DNA from: Symbiodinium natans
Lineage: Eukaryota; Sar; Dinophyceae; Suessiales; Symbiodiniaceae
Reading direction: 5' to 3'
DNA: 64,000 bases
Assembly: GCA_905221605.1 (NCBI GenBank)
Contig: CAJNDS010002759.1
Location: 1-64,000 of the forward strand
The translations under genes were made by a program, and so were the position numbers. This document shows positions 1-12,520 of the stretch, in pieces. The notes under the pieces are model-generated. The model made no database searches and was not told where the DNA came from. It saw only the letters and a list, made by a program, of their open reading frames with translations. Positions within the stretch are counted from its first letter, which is position 1, and every line of letters starts with the position of its first letter.

Positions 1-3000
1 CTGCTTTGGGTTCCTCACCCGCTACTTGCACCTGAAGTCGCTGTAAGGAGGAGGCATAGGTTTTGAATGCGAGTCTGTCAGGTCTACCAGACTGTATCGT
101 GCGATTTCACTGGGAGCCACCTGCGCATGTGCCTCATGGGTGGCATGGTGAGCCTCGTTCTGCTCGCATTTATGGTTTTGGTTTTCTGGCTGGTCTACGT
201 GGAGTTGCCGCGAAGGCTGGAAGTCTTCGACGTGGACTTCCTGCGGAGCTCATGCTTTGCAGCGGTGATGTTGTCAAGCCATCATAAATGTATTCATCGT
301 GATTCCATGTGGGCAGTTGTACCTAACAAGAGGCAGCAGCACACTCATTGAATTACAGTGCCGACTTCGGTGTCGATCTGTACTCACTGACTCTTGGCGT
401 TGCTTTCTTGTCGCTTTAAATGTTGCGCGCGCTCGCGCGTGCGCGCGCACGCTTTTCATCTGTCACATTCAGATCTCCCCGTCGGAACGCGGCGGCAGGT
501 CTGGGGCCTACAGCGAAAAGAATCTGCCCCTCAAAGCGCCTCAACACACCTAAACTTCCCAAAGCCGTGGAAGCCGTTCTCCTGACCCCAAGGGTGGCGG
601 TGAGCCTGTTCCTCAAAATGGGTGCTTGTCAGCAAACCTTGAGCAAGAGGAGCGAGTGACGGGTGGAAATCCCTAGACTCGAATGCAGTGGTCGATTCGA
701 ATGTCGGGAAGAAACCTCAGCCTAAAGCAGGTCTTTTCCTAGCGAGACAAGGCAAGGATGTTGGACAACGGGAGCCACCAGTTTGCATCCAGATCCAGAC
801 AGCGCCCTTCACGACCTTCCCGGCGCACCTCCAAAAAGCGGAGTGAACTGTTTTGCTTCACCGCGTCAAGCAAAGAAAGCGAAGCTCAACCCCTGCCACC
901 CCTCACCTCTGCAAGAAGGAAGCTTCTGCGAAGGCATGTCCATGCAAGTCCTTGCTTCAGCACGAGCCGGCTCGACTCTCTCGTCTTCGACTTCTTGCCC
1001 GGTTTGCCTTCCGCTTGATTCGCTTTTCATGTAAAACTGTTTGCTCCCTGCTGCTTGGGGCTGCCGTTTGTGAAAACTGTACTTTCTTCAAGGAGCTGCT
1101 CCTTCTTGTGGGCACGCTTCCGGCCCGGGGCGGAGGCTTTCGCTGGGGCCTTTCTGGTCCGGAATGCGCTCATCGTCGTATCTCCCCTGCTTCCCTCCTC
1201 CTTTGCGAGCCTCTTCTTCATCAAGGTCTTGCTGTACACCAGTTTTTGCGCGGTTGCCTTTTTCAAGCCGCTGCGGACGATGGCCGCGCTCTACCTGGAG
1301 CTGGTCATCCACGCGGCCTTCTTAGTGATCCTGGACATGGGTATGCTTTTCATGCCGACTGAGGAGTCTGCTCTTGTGATGGTTGCCTGCGTCTTGATCA
1401 GCTCATCGGTCGTGCTCATAATCCTTTCGATGGTGGCGCATGCTCTCTTCCGCAAGTGCCGCTCGAAGTACCGGAAGCAATTCCAGTTCTTTATCAGTCA
1501 TCAGAAAAGTGCTGCAGGGAGCCTGGCAAGGCTCTTCAAGATTGAGCTCAGCAAGTGTGGCTTTAGGAGCTTCATTGACTGCGACGACTTGACGGATTTG
1601 ACTCGGCTCTTCCTTTATGTCAGCCAAGACGTCGAGACCCTTGTTGTCTTGGGCAGCGGTAACTTCCTGACTCGCAGCCTGGTAGTGGTTCTTCACAACA
1701 GTTTTCTAACCTATAAGTACATGGGCATTCAGGGGTTTCAAGGCGTAAGCGAATTGAAGTGGTAGACAAGGCGCCAAAGACCAGCAAAGGCAAGTGGTGC
1801 GTAGGTGAGATCGTCACGGCACGGCTTCACAACGTGAACCTGGGCCAGCAACAGCATCAAGAGGAAAACACGTATGAGATTGTATCTGACAGTTGTTGTG
1901 GGGTGTTTGGTGGGGTGTTTGGTGGGGCATTTCCCCATCAGCTTGAAGAAGGACTCCCCCTCTTCGTTCTGGTTCGGAGCAGCTTCGGTGGAAGCCCCGG
2001 AAGGTTTCTAACCCCAAGCCCAGCGCCAAAAGACCAGTAGGCTGCCTTGCCTGGTGCTCAAGGACGACCTTGCTGGTGGCACTCCCAGATTTCACAATGC
2101 CCGACGAGCGCTTCATTGCGCTGTACGACAGCATGGTGCCCAACATCAAGGACTCCTTGTTGCAGGTGTTCGGGGGTGTTTTGGGGGGTGTACAAGGGGG
2201 TGGGGGATGTTTTTGGGTGTTGGCCGAAGGAGCTGGCAGCTTACGGGATTGGCATGCCGGAGATTCACGAAACACTGCTCTGGCTGCAGAGCCTGGAGAG
2301 GTTCGACCTGAAGAGTTTCGATTCTGATCCCATCCCTGGGGCGATCAGCTGGCTGACGGGAGGAGCAACAAAATGGACCAGGAAAGGATCGGATCTCCCC
2401 ATGATGCGCGTGGTGTCTAATCTGTCCGAGTGCCTGATCCTTTGCGATGCCGCGAATATGGAAGCTATGGCTGCTGCCCAAGTACTGTTCGCCTTGCTAG
2501 GTGCCAAGATGATTGGGCTGTCCCTTAAGAAGACACTCCGTGTCCTGCGAACCGGAGACATAGTGGACTCTGAAGACGTCCATGCCCTCCTCCTGTGCAC
2601 GGAGGGCTGCCTGGAGTCAAGGCAGATGGCCTCATGGCTACTGCAGCTGAGCTTCTGCTCCAGCTTTGTCCTGCCCGTGCTCGCGGAGGACTCTTTCCAG
2701 ATCCCGTTTGGCCATGAGCTCAATGACGAGTTCAATGAGGAGTTCGATGAGCCGGAAAACTTCGCAACATCCCCGTAGCAACCCCGCAGAAGATCTAAAG
2801 AACCTGCTTAGCAGAGTTTCAAGTCTTTGTCCACGTCAATACGGCAGTCTGATGGAGAAGTTCCCCCTGAAGCAAAGTCTTCTCCAGTTCTTTTTGGTTC
2901 CGCGAAGCACTTGGAATTGACATGAATTGAAGGACCAAGATGGCTTCGACAGGGCACGCTATGTGCAGGTGTTAGAGACCATCTTCCACGAGACCTCCGT

Positions 3001-3290
3001 GCCCTTCACCCCCAGGAGCTCAGGATATCTCAGGATGGCCTTTGTACGCCCTTTTGCTCGGCTTTCTCTCGGCTTTTGCTCTGCTCTTGCGCTGCAAGAC
3101 GCTATCCAGGCTAAACTCAGAGAATTTTGGGGGGAGGAACAGGGCTCAGAGGATCTCTGGGGCGCGATCAATGTCAACTCAGATTGTCAGGAGCTCCAAT
3201 GCACGGCAGCTGGATTTGCAGGCCAAGCTCATTGCCGAGCGACTGCAACAGCCCGTGGCTGTGCAGGCATGGCGTTCCGTCTCTTTGGAC
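1..3290 (+). CDS. Multi-pass membrane protein with C-terminal TIR-like domain (5'-truncated by window)
   Basis: Family call from motifs. Exon-like pieces run in order: 1-44 (CFGFLTRYLHLKS), about 98-262 (a hydrophobic helix around MVSLVLLAFMVLVFWLVYV), about 1096-1673, about 1787-1848, about 2065-2163, about 2230-2770, then two weaker pieces near 2930-3030 and 3180-3275. The 1096-1673 piece starts FRPGAEAF, carries four hydrophobic helices, then a basic juxtamembrane stretch and the TIR-like start QFFISHQKS with FIDCDDL and LVVLGSGNFLTR. The next pieces give KWCVGEIVTARLHNV and DFTMPDERFIALYDSM, as in TIR strands C to D. Joining C|GC at about 1673 to an exon starting at about 1787 restores Arg-Lys-Trp-Cys, implying a GC-AG intron. 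Such polytopic TIR-tailed proteins are frequent in dinoflagellates as I understand it. The 5' end lies outside the window; the last two pieces are the least certain. Function (signalling or NAD hydrolysis) is not claimed. Confidence 0.55.
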
Positions 3291-3448
3291 TCATTTGCAG
3301 GCTCAGCACTGTGGCAAAACACGGTTACAAGAAACGTCTCATGATTTCATAGGGAGTGCTGTGTTTGTGTAAAGCAGGTTTTCCTGATTCTCCTGGTTCC
3401 GCGCTGGCCAGCTTCGGGTTTCCGCGGGTTGAGCTGTCAGAATGGCCG

Positions 3449-3507
3449 ACGTCGCTCGCGTCGCCCACGTCGCTCGCGTCGCCCGCGTCGCCCGCATCGC
3501 CGACGCC
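3449..3507. repeat. 9-bp GC-rich minisatellite
   Basis: About six imperfect copies of a 9-bp unit of the type CGTCGCTCG / CGTCGCCCA in direct orientation, just downstream of the TIR gene. No coding role is evident. Confidence 0.75.
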
Positions 3508-3519
3508 AAACGTCCCCAG

Positions 3520-5160
3520 CAATGCTGAAGATGCAGTTCTGGAGCTCTAGGCGAGTTGGGCATCAGATGTGCCCAGGATGTGCCAAACAAATTGCAATCT
3601 GTACTTGTCTTTGTAGGCCAGAAAGGCTTCCCGGCACCAGAGAGCAGCTTCGACTTCCAAGACTGGTCGTTCGGCAAAGCCGCGCCAAGAAAAAGCTGCG
3701 AGGGGGGGGGAAGATGGAGAGGGTGTAGATCCGGGTAGATTCTGCAGAATCCGTAGGCCCAGCCCAAATTCAGGGGCAGAATTGAGGGAAAGAAATCAGC
3801 AGTTGACAAGCTCGTTGGATTTGCTCTGTCCGAGTCGTTATGACTTCGTGAGTGTGTGTGCGTGTATGTGCATGTGTCTCTACTTCTGCCGTCGGCTCAT
3901 GCGCATCAGAGAGGAGCATAATTTTATGGTTGAGAAAGCTTCATACGGATGCCTCGCGTGTGCTGGCATGTACTCTTGTTTTGCGCAGAACTTGATGACA
4001 AACATTAGAATAACAAGAAAAACATAGCTCAGGGCTTGGGAACGATTCAGACCCCACGTCAGCAAATAGTGGATAGAGCCCCCACCACCCTGCCTAAAAT
4101 ACAGCATTCACCATGCCCGCTGTGGATGGAGAGCGGTTGGAGGCATGGGTAGTAGCGAGTTGCATTGTTTGTGACGCCTGAACTGCGTGTCATCGCGAGG
4201 TGCAGCAACCTGCACGCAGGCTGCAAGGCGGGAGGGCTGCTGCCGTTTAACAACCTGGCAAAATCAAGAATTGGTAAATAAGCTCATGATTTGCAGACAT
4301 TCGCTGACATTGGGAAGACATTGATGATCGAGTTTGTGCACGCGAGGCTTCAAAACACAGGCTTGGGCCGCTGCTGTTGCCCTGTTGTTCCTGGACAGTG
4401 CTGGAGAAGGCTTCGGAGGCTGCGGTATGCTGGAGGGTCATGTCTCGTTCATGCACGATTCTGTTGCCCATCCAGCTATTAATTTCGTTGCTGAGCAAAA
4501 ATGGTGTGAACGTGGCATGCATGACAAGTTGGATGATGCCAGGGCTGATTCTCCCAGCGTCTTGGTCCAATTGTTGATGGTGCACTGCCGCCTTGCAGTG
4601 TGCTCCAAGCCTGTTATGCGCACTTGTAGGTTGCCAGTGCGTTTTGTGGTGCTGCTGAAAAGGATCTGGCGGTCATTGGGTATGCAGTATACGATGCGTG
4701 CGCTGGTGCAGGCAGCGCTTGCTTGCCTTGTAAAGATGCAAATGCTTGCACTGGCATTGATTGTGATTCGTGGACAGTGCCAAGCTGCTGTGGCAAGTAA
4801 ACGACAAGTGGACATGGATGCATGGCACAAATGGAGCAGGTAAAGGCTCAAAGGCCTGTGATGCTGCCATCGCCGCCACAACCTCCACGGCTGTCACGCA
4901 TGGGGACTCAGCAAATGCCCAAACACCCACATTTTCAAGACTTGTTGGAGTACTTTTGGAGTGTGCGCGCGCGCAAGCATGCGCAGTTTCTGGCTGAGGG
5001 TGCAGATGGTTTGTTCGATATTGCCGCTCGCCGTGCTTTAGATAAACATGGTGATGTTGGCACTCTTGAAGGATCCACCAAGGTGATCCGCCCGGTACAG
5101 GGTCAGCCTTCTGCATGTCACTTTCGCGTCGCATCTGCCTACATCAGCAATCCGAGGAAT
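3520..5160. other. No recognised gene
   Basis: Short open frames only. The longest (4334-4843, +) has a few hydrophobic patches but no motif I recognise. A TG-rich stretch lies near 3850-3880. Confidence 0.5.
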
Positions 5161-5169
5161 CTTCTTAGC

Positions 5170-8100
5170 AACCCGATAATGGGGCGAGCTGCCGACCGTT
5201 TCGGTCGACGACCCATGATCATTCTTGCCGCCCCTTGTTTCAAGGCTGGTTTAGGGGCGCCTGCTACCTTTTTTTTCAGATGCTCGAAGACTTGAGAGTG
5301 TGGATGTTTATGGCATTGCACATTGCAGAGAGGCTTGCTATTTCCAAGCTCAAGCGGTGCATGCCTCATTTTTGGCTCGAGTGATACGTGGTTTCCAGAT
5401 ATTTCGCACAGGCAAACTTCCCTTGGTTTCAGGGAGCCATGGAAATTGCTGGAGAATAGGCCCCATCATGTTCATTCAGACTTGCGACCTTCTGACTTTC
5501 GGGGCTTGCTTTTCTTCCTCTTGTTTTTTCCCACCATCGCGAGTGAAAAGAGGGGTGGGCTTAAGTCTTCAAAAAGGGGGGGGCTTCTAAAGTTTGAGTT
5601 TTTTTAAATTTGAAATAGACTGTTGTGTGGATCTCAGCTCCTGGGAGCCGATGGCGCAGATGGCGGGACCAAGCTTCTGGGAGATCTGCGGCCAGGCCTT
5701 CGACACCGCCGCGGTGTCGATGGCCGACCCTCTGGTCCAGCAGCAGGATGCTGGGAGATGCTGGGAGCGCCCACACGAATGCGCACATGAACGTGTGCAC
5801 ACCCCCACTAGGCGTGTTCCTCTGTTTGAACCCCCAGGCACTGCATGCTGATTTTCTAGATGCTAGACGCGAGTCAGCAGGCCACAGAAGGCGCTGTGCT
5901 GCGTGCCCACGCGGCCTTCGTCGCCTACCCGCTGGACGTTTTGAAGACGCAGGCTCGCAGATGCAGCGGGCTAGGGGTATTTGTAGCATGTGGGGACTTC
6001 AGGCGTTGCTAATTAACCTGCGTCTAGTTTGGCAGTTCTTCGCCGTGGGGTTGTGGCAAGTTGGGGCGAAATCGGGGGCAGGTTAGCGCAGGTTAAGTCC
6101 AGGATCACAATCCTGAATCTTGAGTTCCCTCGCCCAGGTTCAGTCGGGCCACCCCAGGTACAGCCGGCTCTCCAGCCTGCCGTGCTTGATGAAGGACCTT
6201 AAGGGAATACAAGGGACCTTTTGGACAGACCTAGGTTGATGCAGGTTCTTTGAGGCGTCGGCACAAAGCCCAAAGCCTGGTGGCAGACCAAGTCCAGATT
6301 TGGATTGGAATGATTTGGGGTATTTCGAGGGCAAAAGCCCCGTCGAGACGCATGTTTCGGACGTGTGACGTATGTGTGTGTGTGTGTGTGTGTGTGTTGC
6401 AGGACTACAAGCTGCGGATATTTCGGGGTTATCCCGGTGTGGGCGCAAATTCCTTCATCATGGGGGCCTTGATGTTTGGCGGTTACAGGTTCTTCGACAA
6501 CTTTTGGGCATTGAACCGTGTGCCGGACTACTGGCGCCCGGCAATCGCAGGCGCGAGCATTGGCGCACTGTGCGGCTTTGTAGCCACACCGCTGGAGCAG
6601 ATCAAAACTATCATGGCCCTACAAGAGTCTTGGTTGAAGGAGAAGAAGATCCAATCGAGGATTTACCCTTCAGTGCTACAGGGAGCGTGGCAAGCTCCCT
6701 GGAGGTTGAAGTTCTACGCGGCCACGCCTTTGGTGATCCGAACTGCGCTCTTCGATGGCCAGCTTTTCTTCTACAACAGTCGGCTGCGGGCGTGGGTCTC
6801 CCAAGACGGGGTTGAACGTTCGTCTAGCACGCGATTCCTTGTCAGCACCGTAGGCTTTATGTTTGCAGGCCTCATTGCGGCGACAGTGAACTACCCTTTC
6901 GATAGGGTCAAGGGCTTGATGATGGGAGAGGCGTACCAGGCCGTGGCACTGAGCGGAGAAGGAGCATTGGCGCAGAGGTCCACTTTGGGCACTTTCCGAT
7001 CCATCTGCCAAAAGCACGGCGTTTTGGGCCTCTTCCGTGGCTTGCCAACCAGGTCAATGCTACACGCAACAGTCTGGTGTTGCGTGGGCTTGGGGAGGGA
7101 AGCCTGCGAAAGACTGGGCCTGCGTGAGTCTGCCAAGAGGCGCAGCGCCGAAAAAGGGTGCAGTCGAAACCTGACTGCATAACTCGCGCGATCAAAAAAC
7201 ACCAAAGACGTCGTGAGGCTCGGTTCCACGTGCCTCGTTTTCCATAATATGAGGCATTGTGAGGACAAGCGTCGCAGTGCCCCGACTCGAAGAGCGCGAG
7301 GAAAAGCACGGTGCGATGGAGCCAACAGAGTGCTGGGGCCTCCACACCCACAGGTGTCAGATTCCACTGCTCCCAGACCTGCCTAAGATGCACCTAGACG
7401 AACAGCAGGGTTTCCCATGTTCTCCTTCCCCAAGCGTGCCGAGGTGCTGGCCAGCAAGCTTTCTTCCCTATCGGTCCTGTTTGTTTACTACTTCAGGCCG
7501 GTACCCAGTGGTACAGTCTGAAAAAAGGGATTGTGGATTGGCGGATGAGGCGTGCAGAGCCCTCTGGTGCGCGCTTTCAGGCTTCAGCCACACCTACGCG
7601 GCCCAACGCTCCCAACAACATCTGAATCAGCGAACCTGTAGCACAGTAGCAGTTATAGCAGCTGCTACACAGTAGCTGTGTCGCTAAAGCTTGCAACAAG
7701 AGGTCGAGACCATCAAGAGAGTCGAAACCTGAACCCAAACTTGTTGCCATCGGCTATGCAAAAGACCCCGAAGAGCGCTGCCAAGTGCTTAGGGCCCGAG
7801 TCACTTTCCCTGAACTTGCTCCAGGTGGCCTTTCTACTTCTTTTACGTGGGATCACTGCTCGAGGCCTTTTTTCCGTCCAGTGCCTCCTGGCCTCTGTTT
7901 ACTTCCTTTTGTACGAGAGCGGTGCGACGTTGACTAAACCGCCTAAAATCTCAAAATCTCCGCACATGCACTGCTTGAGGCCCTCAGCCCTAAAGCCAGA
8001 CCCTTCTCAATCGAAAGTTACTGTACCGGGGGAAATCATGGGAGCAGACCTGCACATCTTCATTGCGCTCGCATTATGCGTTTACATCGGGTAGATAGGT

Positions 8101-11100
8101 GCATTTTGGCCACCTACGCTTAGGAGGGCCAGGGCCCGGGCTCGTGCTGCCCTGCGCTTTCTTGCAAGCAAACAAGAAATAGCGCGCATGCGGCAACTCT
8201 TCCAAAGCGCGTCAGAGGTTCTGTACACCATTTGGGCTATGGACATGACGGACGAGGAGGACCGACCCACTTTTTTTGGCATCATCACTGCCACCACGAT
8301 CCTGGAGGCCCATGTTGCAACGTATTTTCGGATCTCTGTTTCGGACTTTCGGGGCTTCGTTGGTGGTTGAGCAAGCTCTTTTGGGGTTTGCAGGCTGCCG
8401 CATGCATTGGTGACAGAGCGGAAGCTCCTATCAGCACCACGAGCCAAACAACAGTACAAAATGCGTAACGGCCCAGAGAGCAGTGACGACAGCTAGGTGT
8501 TTCGGGTCTTGTGCTTGCTCCGATCGGAGTCGTGGTAGAGTTCATGAGGCCTCTCGAACCAAAGCTCGTTTTCGTAAAGTCGCCTTCCGCCCACCGCCCA
8601 GAGCGCAGTGGCGCCCCTGGTGGGCACCGCGGTCACCAACCAGGCGATTGCCGCTCGACCACTGAAGCATGGTGTAGGCGGGTGAGGCCGCAGGTTGCAC
8701 AACAAGTTGCAGGTATGCTAGGCACCTCAATGAGAGCACCGCCTTCTTCCAATCCATGCTCGAGAGCTTGTGCTGCGTTGCTATCGTCGTTTATTCTCGG
8801 TTTCTCTTTTTGCACATGCCAGTGGCAGGCCTAACCGCCAACCTCAACCCAAGCTATTTGGATTTGAATGAAAACGGAAAAGAGGATGCGGTTCTTGGCA
8901 TGACCAAGTTTCTTTGTTCACTTGCAGGGCAGGTGCACAGCAAAAAGCCGGGAGATTGAGTCCAGATGCCAGATGCTGTCCCCAGCAGCGGGCAAATGAG
9001 TCAGCAATTCGAGCAAATCGGAAGAGAACCATGTGACATGCAACCCCACGGTGGCGGCTGCGTATTTTCTATGTGTTCGAAATTGTGCAAGAGTGACGCC
9101 GTGTCTTTGACATGTTCTGAAATGGTTTTGACTGCTGCGGTCCCCAAGATCCTGGATCTGATGGTGCTCTTCAAGCTGGGCGCTGTCCTTGTTGCAATCT
9201 TCATGCTTCCAGAGCCCCGGTCTCGGTTGGGAGATGGGGTTGCAACGCTGGGGCCCCGAAGCCTGGGCCGAGGTCTGTGATACAATGGACAGGTTTGCAG
9301 GGATTCGATTTTGAAGCAAGTGTCCTCATTGCTGCTGCAGATTAAGGACAAAAGGTTCTATGTCTTGCCTTGCGGGTCCGAGGTCAAAGGGCTCCCACGC
9401 CGCTGGAGGCCTTGGAGAGGAACCCCATCCCCCCACTCCCCCCCAACTCAAGGCCAGAATGTGAACCGGGGAATGAGCTGCCAGAGGTCTGATGTAGGGG
9501 ACTCGGCAGGCAGCGGCGAATCCTCAGCGGGCATGTCATACTTGGAGTGCTCCAAGCGACTCCTGAAGGCCGGATTTTCTTGAGACCCGAAAAAACGGTT
9601 CTTGCAATTAATTTGCAAGAAGAGGCTTTGGAAGGGGAGAACCTTTCTGAACGCCCTAGTCGCATCAGCCCCGAGAGAGCCTCTGCCGAGAGCTCTGAGG
9701 ATCCGACGTCGCGGACCGCATCTCGGCTGGAAAAGTAGCTGCTCTTGGAAGCGCCCATGTATGCGAGCCCACCGGATTTCAGGATTTCATTGGAAAATGC
9801 TGCTTTGGGGGCTTTCTGATTGAAGCCGGGGTGGAGGTACTCTGCTTCAGTGTCCTGATCAGATCGAGATCACGAGATCACGGCTCGAGTTAGGTGCTGA
9901 TCCTCGTGCTCGTAAGCAGCGCGGTCACGCGGGGCATGGCGGATGTCAGCGCTGCTGTGCTCATTTCATCCTTTGATCCGCCCTGAATCCCAGACCCTTG
10001 AACTGCCCTCCATCATCAACAACCTTGGCCGCATGAGGGGGGCATTTGGAGATTCTTTAGAGTTGGCGAATTTACTACTAGGTTGACAGCTAAGCAGCTG
10101 CCATGACAGCCAGCTGGAGGGGCTCCACACCAGAAAGTTTACCAGGAGTGGATCGTGCACCCAAGCTCCCATGCACGCGAGAAGTTCCGGAGAGCTAGCG
10201 CGAATCCGCAAATTGCCAGGTCCACCCTGAATCATTGAACTACACGTCCTTGGACTCTGACCTTCCCAGGGCCAGTACAACAAGGACGTCTTCGGCATGA
10301 CGTCGAGGTTGCGCGCCACCTTGAGTCTGATTGGGGTCGCCAGCGGCCTCTTCTGCCGCTTGTGAGAAGCGGGCTTTATGCAATCGTTTTGCTTTTGGTA
10401 GCTGATTTGGACCTGGCGTCTTCCTGTCAGAACTGGAGCTTTCAATATGGCGGTAGCGTTGCGCATGCAAATTAATAGAATGCCAAGCCTCTTTGCTTCA
10501 ACCGGTCGTACGAAGCAGCAACGGTTATGTTTCTCGTCCTTGGCACAGCACTGGCATCTGAGGTAACCTTGTCCTTCTCCGGCTGATGAAGAAACGTTTG
10601 AGCACCAAACGGCAGGTATTGATCTCAATGACAGCTGGCATGATCAGCGTGCTTCTGAAACTGGGCTGCGTGATGGTGACCTGTGTTCTTGAGCATGGGG
10701 CTTTTCTCAGTAGCCCAGACCCTTCGTGTCAGTAACCAACAACATCCTGACACATGTGCAGAAGCAAGCGGTTTCTGCTGGCTTGCTCAGGGCGTTGTTT
10801 GGCAGATCCTTGGCACCGCTCTACTTCGCCAAGATCTTGGAGGGTCTTACGAGTCTGCTGGGCACCTTTATCAGTGTGCTGAAGGCTCGGCCTTGGATCC
10901 GAGATTCAACTGCACCCCGCGCCTTCCCAAAGCACTTTCGGAAAGCCTTCTCTGGCAGGTCAACGTGGCGCAAACCTCTGGAATTCCTGCTGGGACCGTA
11001 TTGGGCTTGTTCGAGTCTGCCAGTGAACTGACAAGTCTGGTGGGCCCGCCGATCTTTACGGCCGTTGCTTGGGTGGAGCATTATTTGTAAATTTTTGTGC

Positions 11101-11823
11101 AGAAACACGGGGAACGAACCACAACGGACCTACCAATTTCTTCTGTGCTCCAACCCTGCGCCCTCTGCGTGCCCCCTGTGCGCGCCCCTCTGCGCGCGGG
11201 CCCCGTCCGTGTTCCAACCCTGCGCCCTCTGCGTGCCCCCTGTGCGCGCCACCTCTGCGCGCCCGCCCCCTCTGCGCACGCGCCCTCTCCATGCGCGCAC
11301 GCAGGCCCCGTCCCTGCACGCACGCCCTGCGCCCTCTCTGCATGCGTGTGCACCCTCTTTCGCTGCGCGTGCGCCCTCTCGAAACCCCCTCTCCGCGCAC
11401 CTGGCCAATCTGTGCTCTCTGCGCGCCGCGACAGCCCTCTCGGCGCAACCTCTCTGCGCCCCTTGCGCGTCCCTCCTGCCCCCCGTGTGCGCCCCCCGGT
11501 ATGCCCCCTGTGCGCGGCCCTGCACGACCCTTCTGCGCCCCCTGCGCACGAATGTCGACTCCATCAGGTCTTCGTTGCCTCCCTGAAGCCTGTCTTCTGG
11601 GGGCAAAAGTTCCCTCAGCTGGTTTGGGTTGTCGCATTCTTTCTGGGCTGCCTGACTGCACAAGAGGAGAGGTTGCAGCAGGTGTTGCAGGTGTTCTACA
11701 GCAAGTTCATGAGGTGCCAGCTGGCAACGACTTGTCCTGTCACCGACCCTGACCCTACAGCGAGCCTTCTGAAGAAGTGTCGTGCAGCCAAGATGCGTGC
11801 GTCTTCCAGCTCCTCTGCTTGAT
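5170..11823 (+). CDS. Major facilitator superfamily transporter, TetA-like, multi-exon
   Basis: Collinear exon-like pieces match the order of an MFS drug/sugar-type carrier. About 5170-5240 gives the loop 2-3 signature GRAADRFGRRPMIIL (motif A, G-x3-D-x2-G-R-R). About 7828-7925 gives WPFYFFYVGSLLEAF; about 8185-8330 gives DMTDEEDRPTFFGIIT; about 8605-8640 gives VAPLVGTAVTNQ, ending at an AG|GC donor; about 9129-9218 gives LFKLGAVLVAIFMLPEP (helix 6); 10269-10362 gives QYNKDVFGMTSRLRATLSL (helix 8); about 10726-10850 gives NNILTHVQKQAVSAGLL; about 10965-11075 gives GTVLGLFESASELTSLVGPP; about 11563-11823 gives a last hydrophobic helix and stop. Helices 1-2 were not found. A complete carrier gene sits between the first and second pieces, so either the carrier is nested in an intron or the 5170 exon belongs to a separate broken gene. 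Substrate is unknown. Exon limits are approximate. Confidence 0.5.
5651..7182 (+). CDS. Mitochondrial carrier family (SLC25) protein, four exons
   Basis: Exons 5651-5746, 5881-5952, 6138-6194 and 6403-7182 join in frame to 334 residues. All three signature repeats P-x-[DE]-x-x-[KR] are present: YPLDVLKTQ near residue 48, TPLEQIKT near 138 and YPFDRVKG near 240, at the family spacing of roughly 100. IFRGYPG and LFRGLPTRS are the matching loop motifs after repeats 1 and 3. SLC25 proteins exchange metabolites across the inner mitochondrial membrane; the substrate cannot be read here. Donors are GA (5747), GC (5953) and GA (6195), all with AG acceptors. The last intron ends in a (TG)n run next to the acceptor. 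The start at 5651 gives a usual-length protein; an in-frame ATG at 5594 would add 19 residues. The join at 6194 was chosen because it keeps frame; a donor about 9-10 nt downstream is an alternative. Confidence 0.8.
6373..6398. repeat. (TG)n microsatellite at intron 3' end
   Basis: About 12 TG dinucleotides directly before the acceptor TTGCAG of the last carrier intron, where a pyrimidine tract would be expected. Confidence 0.85.
11150..11560. repeat. GC-rich minisatellite-like tract in MFS intron
   Basis: A highly GC-rich tract of degenerate short words (TGCGCCCTCTGCG, GCCCCCTGTGCGCGC). A 37-bp segment starting at 11150 recurs at 11214 (64-bp period). Long open frames on both strands here come from composition and are not treated as genes. 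Confidence 0.7.
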
Positions 11824-11829
11824 TCCAAC

Positions 11830-12480
11830 GCCTGCTTTCGAGGGGTGGCAGCCCTCCGAATCCTCAGGGTCACTCATGTCCTTCCCAGTGTAGCCTTCTT
11901 GAGGAAAGGTCATGAGTCATGATTGACCTTTCGCTCAAGTTCGCGAGTTTTTGTGTTGAGCCGCACAAGCCGGCCGTGCCCTTCCTGGAGAGACCACAGC
12001 CTGAGGTGTCAGCCGTAGCCACTGGAATCTCTGGGCTTTCGCACAGACATTCCTGAGACTGGAGAATTTCGTGCAGCTTTTCATGCGCTGTGCATAGTTA
12101 GGGCGGTTTGGATGTCTCGTGAGGCTCGATGGCTCGGGCCTGGACAGCCCAAGGACAGAGGCATGCGCTTTTGAAAGTTATCTGCTCGTGTTCGGCCCCG
12201 TGCCGGCGCGAAGTGGCCGCGGCCCTTCGACAACCCAAGTTGAGAAGAAAGAGGCCCGATGAGTGTACTCCCTCCAAATTCTCAGCAAGGGGGGTCTCCC
12301 CCCAATGGTGGGTAGGAGCGAGGGGTGCATCTCGGAGCTATGGCCGAGATTCCGGTTTGTTGTTCAGGATCAGCTTTCATCAGCATTCGACTTATTCGAC
12401 ATGACCATCGAAGTTGCCGCATAGCTTCCTTGCAGCAGGTGGAGACCCAAATTCTGCTGCAACAAGCAAAGAGTAGACGC

Positions 12481-12520
<40 letters not shown>

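Noticed and set aside
9966-10628. 220-residue minus-strand frame
   Set aside because: Overlaps the + strand MFS helix-8 exon at 10269-10362, which has a clear family match.
11056-11873. Frames of 170-247 residues, both strands, in the GC-rich tract
   Set aside because: Arg/Ala/Cys/Pro-rich products of a minisatellite-like sequence; only the end after about 11563 on the + strand is credible as an exon.
12007-12022. CCGTAGCCACTGG as a spliced-leader start
   Set aside because: Only the first nine bases match; the rest diverges and no Sm-site-like sequence follows.
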